Positions 58,866 through 64,000 of a stretch of DNA of 64,000 nucleotides are shown piece by piece. The translations under genes and the position numbers were made by a program. The DNA is from Allacma fusca (taxonomy: Eukaryota > Arthropoda > Collembola > Symphypleona > Sminthuridae). The notes under the pieces are model-generated. The model saw only the letters and a list, made by a program, of their open reading frames with translations. It was not told where the DNA came from and made no database searches. The DNA lies in contig OX359246.1 in the NCBI GenBank assembly GCA_947179485.1, forward strand, positions 27,652,001 through 27,716,000. Reading direction: 5' to 3'. How positions within the stretch are numbered: position 1 is the stretch's first letter; each line of letters opens with the position of its first letter.

Positions 58866-60304
58866 TCGTGCTGGGGCTGTTCCGGTCAAGACAAATTTAA
58901 TTCTGGTAAGGTCTGATCCAAAGGTTTGAACAATTTGGAATGATAAGTTTCCAGTTTTTACTGGACCAGTGTAGCCGTTTCAAAATTTTAGGCCAGACCA
59001 TTAGAACCGTTCCTGTACCTATTTGGTCAGAAAAATTTAAAATTCGTTGGCCTTTTGCGCGGCATATGCCGTATAGAGCTATGCAGTATTTTCAAATACA
59101 GTATTTTAAAATACGTATTTTCAGACCACAAAGTATTTTGTATTTTGTATTTCAAAGTTGGTAAGCAGTAAGCAAGTATTTTGTACTTAGTATTTTGAGA
59201 GCCAGGAAGTACAAAAGTATTTGGTATTTACTTACTCTCAATGAAATATGAAATGCAATTCAAATAAAGTATTTTGCTCAAAATACTTTTCGCTGGTATT
59301 ATTTCTGATTTTGAAACTGTATGTAGCTTATACGATGCGCAATGTCTGTGAAAATTCCATTTTACACATTGGAATAACATACGTTGGAATGAATCCCTTG
59401 TCTACATCAAAAATGTTCAGATTCTCGATACTGTACATCGTCGTTGAAGACTCGAAATGGTCTACGTGCGCATGGTTTTTACAGCACAGACCATTTTGCC
59501 TCTCCAACAACGATATTTAGGATACGCCGAAGACGAACACCTACTTGATTTAATTTTCAGTTACTAGCCCCTGTTTATAATAATTATTCCGAAAATACAT
59601 TTATTTACTAATAAATAAAATTTCATATTAATCTGTTACTTCATTAACAGTCAAAACGACTTAAAATATAATTATAATGGACTGACCTATTCGGCAACCG
59701 TTGAACAATTTGTTACTACACATGTCTTATATGCAGTCTTTGAAGTGACTGTTTTAAAATGTTCGTTCTAGAAATCGAAAATAGTGAGGATTAGGTGGGT
59801 ATTTTAAGAAAAGTATTGTATTTAAAATACAGTATTTTGTATTCGAGTATTTTAAATTTTCTACCAAGTATTGTATTTTTATTTGTATTTTAGCAATGTA
59901 ACCTGAGGTATTTTACTTTGTATTTTCCATATTTTAATTCAGGTATTTTATTTTGTATTTTGGCATCGAAGACCAAGTATTTTGCATAGCTCTGCTTATT
60001 CTTTAGAAAAGCCTACCCTGTATAAAAACGTCGAAAAAACGCGTTTGTTTTAGCTGTACTAATACAACAGCAGAAATTAGCAAGGAATAAAAGGTGAGAG
60101 ATTTTTTTGAAATAATTCATCACTAATAATGTTTGACTCAAAGTTTGAAACAGACTAGGACCTGTACCATTTAGATCTGTTTCAAACCATTCGCCGGACT
60201 ATGTCTTTGGTCCACAATTGGGGAACACGCGAGACGGAATGAACCTGTCCTTGGACCATACCAGTTCAGTAATTTTGGAACAGACCAGAACATTTCCAGC
60301 ACTA
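58866..60304. mobile_element. hAT-like element rich in ggtccgg, copy upstream of the third intact class B gene
   Basis: Left end tcgtgctggggctgttccgg; right end agaccagaacatttccagca followed by cta. Same host position as the elements at 23461 and 48228. It is lengthened by the nested element at 59075-59994: the sequence ggccttttgcgcggc continues after that insertion with ttattctttagaaaagcc, as in the undisturbed copy at 48370-48410. Confidence 0.65.
59075..59994. mobile_element. Nested TIR element filled with agtattttaaaatac words
   Basis: The ends agagctatgc (59075-59084) and gcatagctct (59984-59993) are perfect inverted repeats, continuing as tattttc/tatttt iterations. Dozens of agtattttgtattt words fill both arms. 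It lies inside the older hAT-like element and is absent from that element's copy at 48228. I see no clear target duplication. The frames at 59248-59520 are not convincing. Confidence 0.7.
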
Positions 60305-60530
60305 GCTCGTCAGTATTTTACAATTGTCCTGAAATCCAATTATTAACCAAAAGCATATACTTAGATGTACAACCGTGTTTGCAATTATGAAAACTCTATG
60401 TAACAACTTACAATAATTATTATAACCCTACAACTGTAATAGCCAGAGCTCAAATGCAAAATCCAGCAGTTCTGAAGTTGTGAGCTTGTTGCAAACAACC
60501 TTTTCTGATGTAATAGGGCAAATTGCTACA

Positions 60531-63105
60531 ATGCTAAACATTAATAGAATTAAAACTCTTTGCATAATTTTACTAACCCTGGAATCTACAAGTACAAGTA
60601 CAGCACCCTTACGAGTGGCGAAAGATCATTTTACAAGTTTTGTCAGTTTTTTTAAAACTTCGATCCTCTCTGATTGTACTTACATAGATATCACTTTCAG
60701 AGGAGGCTTGACTGAAAGCTTAGACGAACAAAGTATAGCAGCTCTGCACCAAAACCATCAAATTCCATACATTTTACGTATGTATACGAACAACATCAGC
60801 TACTCAGAGGAACTACAAAATTTTAAACGTTTGATCCGCTGCCTTCTATTTGTGTTTCTCGTTGATAAGGAACAAAATGTGCAAATTCCAAATAACGGTT
60901 TTACAAGTACTGATATGCTGAGTGCATATTTTATATTCATTTTCTCCGACCATCAAGCATCACCCACAAAGATTCCTGAGGTAATAGAACAATTGAATTT
61001 AACCAGAATCTTTTTAAATCGTATACTTCTGATTTCATCACCATCAAAAACTTCAGCCTATATTTTACAGCCAACTACTACCACAAATGTGTCTGTACAA
61101 ATCATTTACGCCGATAGGAACACATTTCAATCATTCCATAACGAGCTGGTTACTTTGAAATCGACGAAGAAGTTCAATTTGGCGAAAGAACCAGTCATAG
61201 CTGTAACGTGCCCCACATGTGATCCTACAGTCGGAAATTCAAAGGTACCAGCGTCTTTAGTCGTAGTATTTATTGAGTTTACTCTCTTTATTAATGCAAC
61301 TCCAAAATATTTACCAATGTCAGGAGGCAGAAATGCGGAGAACTGGAAGCGACGTTTGGGAGATGGCACAGCTATGTTAGGCTTGCCTATGTTTCAGGGG
61401 AGTAGCCAATCATCATACCATACGACGGATTCTAACGAGTTTGTGGGTGTGATATTTGTAACAGCACTGCGAAAATCAGTGGACTTTAATTCTTTGGAAC
61501 AACTGTACCAACCTTTCAGGCCTTGGGTGTGGGGAACGGTATTAATTTGCGTGGTATGTGTTGTTGTGACACTGGAGGGGATTTCCCATTATCAAAAGCA
61601 GTTTGGGACTTTAAAACTGCAAAATACTTCAACCAGAAATGATGCTTACCATAGTTTCTTAAGTCTGTCGGTCCATTTATTAACATTTCCTTCTTTATTG
61701 CAACCCGTCGTGGATCAGGCAGTTCCAAATGATATTTACGTGGCTTCAAAGCAACATTTATCGGGTCAATTTTTGATCTCAATATGGTTCCTCCTGCTAA
61801 TAGTGTTGGGTGCGGGTTACAAAACAAAACTCCTTGAAATGGTTGTGCTCCCTTACTATATAATTCCGCCGTCAACATTCCACGAGTTGGTAGAATCAAA
61901 TTACAAAATTGGAGCATTATCAAATCCTTTACTAATATCAGGTTTACAAGCAGCGAATCATGGCATTGCTAAGATTATCCGCCAAAGGTACCATGAGTAT
62001 GATCGATTGAAACCAGATGTAAGAAAACTCTATGATTTGATTTGATTTATTTAGATTTAATTGTAAAGTTATACATCGAATTAAATCAATGATTTCCAAT
62101 AACGGACAATATTTAAAAACTAGGGGTAAATTACAAAATTTAAAAACAACTATAAACAGGACATGGTCAATTCGCTATAAAAATGTACATTATCTAGGAA
62201 TTACATTAGGCTAGTAAAAATTGTTAGGATAGGTAAATATAAAGTACACGTCTACATTTGATTCATATATTGTAGTGTTTCCAGGTCATTTTTGAAGAAA
62301 ATGCAGCATGTATGGGGCACAGTTTTCCAATTGACTTTGGTGGAACAAAATACATGACGGATGTGAATAAACAATTCCTAGCACAGAAATCAAAAGACTC
62401 CCTGTTTGATAACATGATGACAGTTGGTATAAGCAAGCTATACCCTCATCTGATCGGTACACATGAATTAAATAATTAAGGCCTAAATGATTTCAGAAGT
62501 TTGCACAATTGGAGTTGATAACCACAATTGCACTCTCTTGAATATGTTTCGCATGTTTAGAACAATATAGCCACGTTTACAAAATGTAGGGCCACACGAC
62601 TAATTGAGAATGGTGTATATGGAGGCATGTTTCTATTGAAAAAATCGTGTAGTATTGCCTTCTATGTTCCCAGATATGCCTGTGTATGTGCTTGTTTTGG
62701 AAATAAAGTTGGCATGTTCTGAACATGAAGTTATTTATTTGGGCGCAATAGTGTGGTTAAAACAAAGTTATGCATTCTGTAATATTTCTTGCATTCATTG
62801 CAGCTCCTTTCAACTTTGTCATAAACGGAATGGAATCTGGGGGTATATATAATAACTTCTGGGGCCCGAAAGTGATGGAGGAACGGATGGAAGAAGGCAA
62901 GCAGTACGCCCGAAAACATGTTAGTACTCATAAATATTATGAGGGTAAGAAACATTGGACTGTCTCCGACCAACAGATCATAGCTTTGTCATATTTGCTG
63001 CTGTTGTATGGACTAGGTTGCTCCCTATGTGTTTATTGCATAGAGTTAATTCATGTTCATGGAAGGTCAATTTTCCTTGTAATTTGTGGACGATTTTGCA
63101 CATGA
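60531..63105 (+). CDS. Class B divergent ionotropic receptor, intact (three exons)
   Basis: Exons 60531-62018, 62276-62456 and 62804-63105 join in frame to 656 residues. ATG 60531 begins the leader MLNINRIKTLCIILL; the open frame extends upstream only through a GTG. S1 carries CPTCDPTVGNSKVP and NATPKYLPMSGG. TM1 is PWVWGTVLICVVCVVVTL, the pore region ends QPVVDQAVP (F to V relative to the other B copies), and TM3 contains FLLLIVLGAGYKTKLLEM, followed by PPSTFHELVESNYKIG. Exon 2 reads CFQVIFEENAACM through YPHLI. Exon 3 begins APFNFVINGMESGG and contains TM4. It is the closest relative of the gene at 48936, so these two are the latest duplicates. Intron 2 lacks the repeat pair seen in that gene. 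Confidence 0.92.
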
Positions 63106-64000
63106 AAATCAAGGATTTACAATGTTTTGAGATACTCCTTTGGCTTCATTATCGGCAAATATTAATTATGTACTATTTACAACTTCCTAAGAACAGGTTC
63201 GACTGTTCTCTACACCCTCTGCTGAAATGGAAAAGCACTATGATGATTTAATGAGGGGATGTACGTAATTTTCCAATGCAATTATTTCCCGAACTATAAC
63301 ACCTACAACAATAAATAATGATTGCGATTATTCCATTGAGCGTAGACATTATCTGTATTTAAATAACATGCAGAACGATTCAATAAAATCCTCCCAAATT
63401 AAATGCTGTACCAAATGGGAGGCCAAGTATTTACCAGACATTCTATAATTTGTTTTTGCAGTTTTAGTAGTATCTAATATTTATTACATAATCATTTCGA
63501 ATTATAATTAGTGCCCAGCATTACCTGGAAGCCATTTCATGTCATATGACCCAATAAGGTTATAGGACAATAAAGACGCTCTAGAGGGGTAATTGTTTTG
63601 TTCCGATAATTTTTGTGTAAACCGCATGTTTTGCATCAAATAATTTATTAGCATTTGTGGCGTGTATTCCCATGGAGACAAAACATCACTATAAAAGTTG
63701 CTACCCAAAAATAAAATACTTTTACAATAAATCAAGCCTTCAGTCGAAAGGGCAAATGGTATTTCTAAAAGACAGCAGGCAAACAATGGGATTATCTGAG
63801 ATGATAAGATTGACGTAAAGAACAAACACTTGAAACAATTTAAGAGTTGCTACACTTTCCCCTAAAGCTGTGCTAAAAACAGAATTCAAACAATGGAAAA
63901 TACATAAATAACCCTAAACTACCGTGAAGGAATGAAGGGCGTCATAGTTATTTGGATGGTAAATTCAATTTTTATTCTGTAACAGCATCAACTTTAGACG
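63106..64000. repeat. 3' flank of class B and B-to-C spacer block, copy 4
   Basis: 63106-63500 matches 52341-52780. From about 63520 this is the spacer block (ggtaattgttttgttccgataat, gccttcagtcgaaagg). The last 90 bp resemble 19950-20030 and 38050-38110 (aattcaatttttattctgtaac), so the next unit begins off the window. No class C sequence is reached. Confidence 0.55.

Larger units (their letters stand above)
58566..60530. promoter_or_regulatory. Class B upstream region with nested transposons
   Basis: 58566-58865 is the conserved upstream word set. 58866-60304 is occupied by the hAT-like element with another element inside it. 60305-60530 is the proximal flank (agccagagctcaaatgcaa, cagttctgaagttgtgagct), almost identical to that of the B gene at 48936. 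Confidence 0.5.

Overview
The window looks like arthropod nuclear DNA: AT-rich, with introns and many transposons. It carries a local array of divergent ionotropic receptor (IR) genes, members of the ionotropic glutamate receptor (iGluR) superfamily that have lost most iGluR signatures. Such expansions are typical of hexapods. Springtails are one plausible source, but the sequence alone does not settle the species. All receptor genes lie on the + strand.

Every receptor has the same three-exon plan. A long exon 1 encodes signal peptide, amino-terminal region, first ligand-binding half, TM1, pore loop and TM3. A second exon of exactly 181 bp follows. A third exon carries the end of the second ligand-binding half and TM4. 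Three classes can be told apart. Class A is at 791-3694 (broken) and 9877-12141 (intact). Class B is at 17686-20553, 48936-52340 and 60531-63105 (intact), 28140-31484 (broken), and as 5' scraps near 6904 and 58370. Class C is at 43129-45310 (intact), 33500-34172 (5' half, decayed) and about 56220-56330 (scrap). Repeated flanking segments indicate duplication of composite A/B/C blocks followed by loss: a B upstream region, a roughly 700 bp B-to-C spacer, and several intergenic segments.

Layout: 0-12.7 kb holds two class A units, with a B scrap between them. 12.7-17 kb is mostly unrecognised sequence plus a terminal-inverted-repeat (TIR) element at 15131-16918. 17-31.5 kb holds two B genes; the upstream region of the second carries a hAT-like element and a BEL/Pao pol fragment. 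32-45 kb holds a C pseudogene, a locus where B appears deleted, and the intact C gene. 46-64 kb holds two intact B genes separated by a 2.6 kb hAT-derived element and remnants of C and B.

Much of the rest is DNA-transposon sequence. At least seven insertions have identifiable ends and 8-bp target duplications (hAT-like), and most are filled with their own short iterated word. Degenerate hAT transposase pieces (a BED-finger-like exon and a C-terminal dimerisation-like segment) are visible. One insertion, together with a frameshift, destroys the first class A gene.

The intact receptors are expected to be plasma-membrane ligand-gated channels of sensory neurons. No ligand can be deduced.
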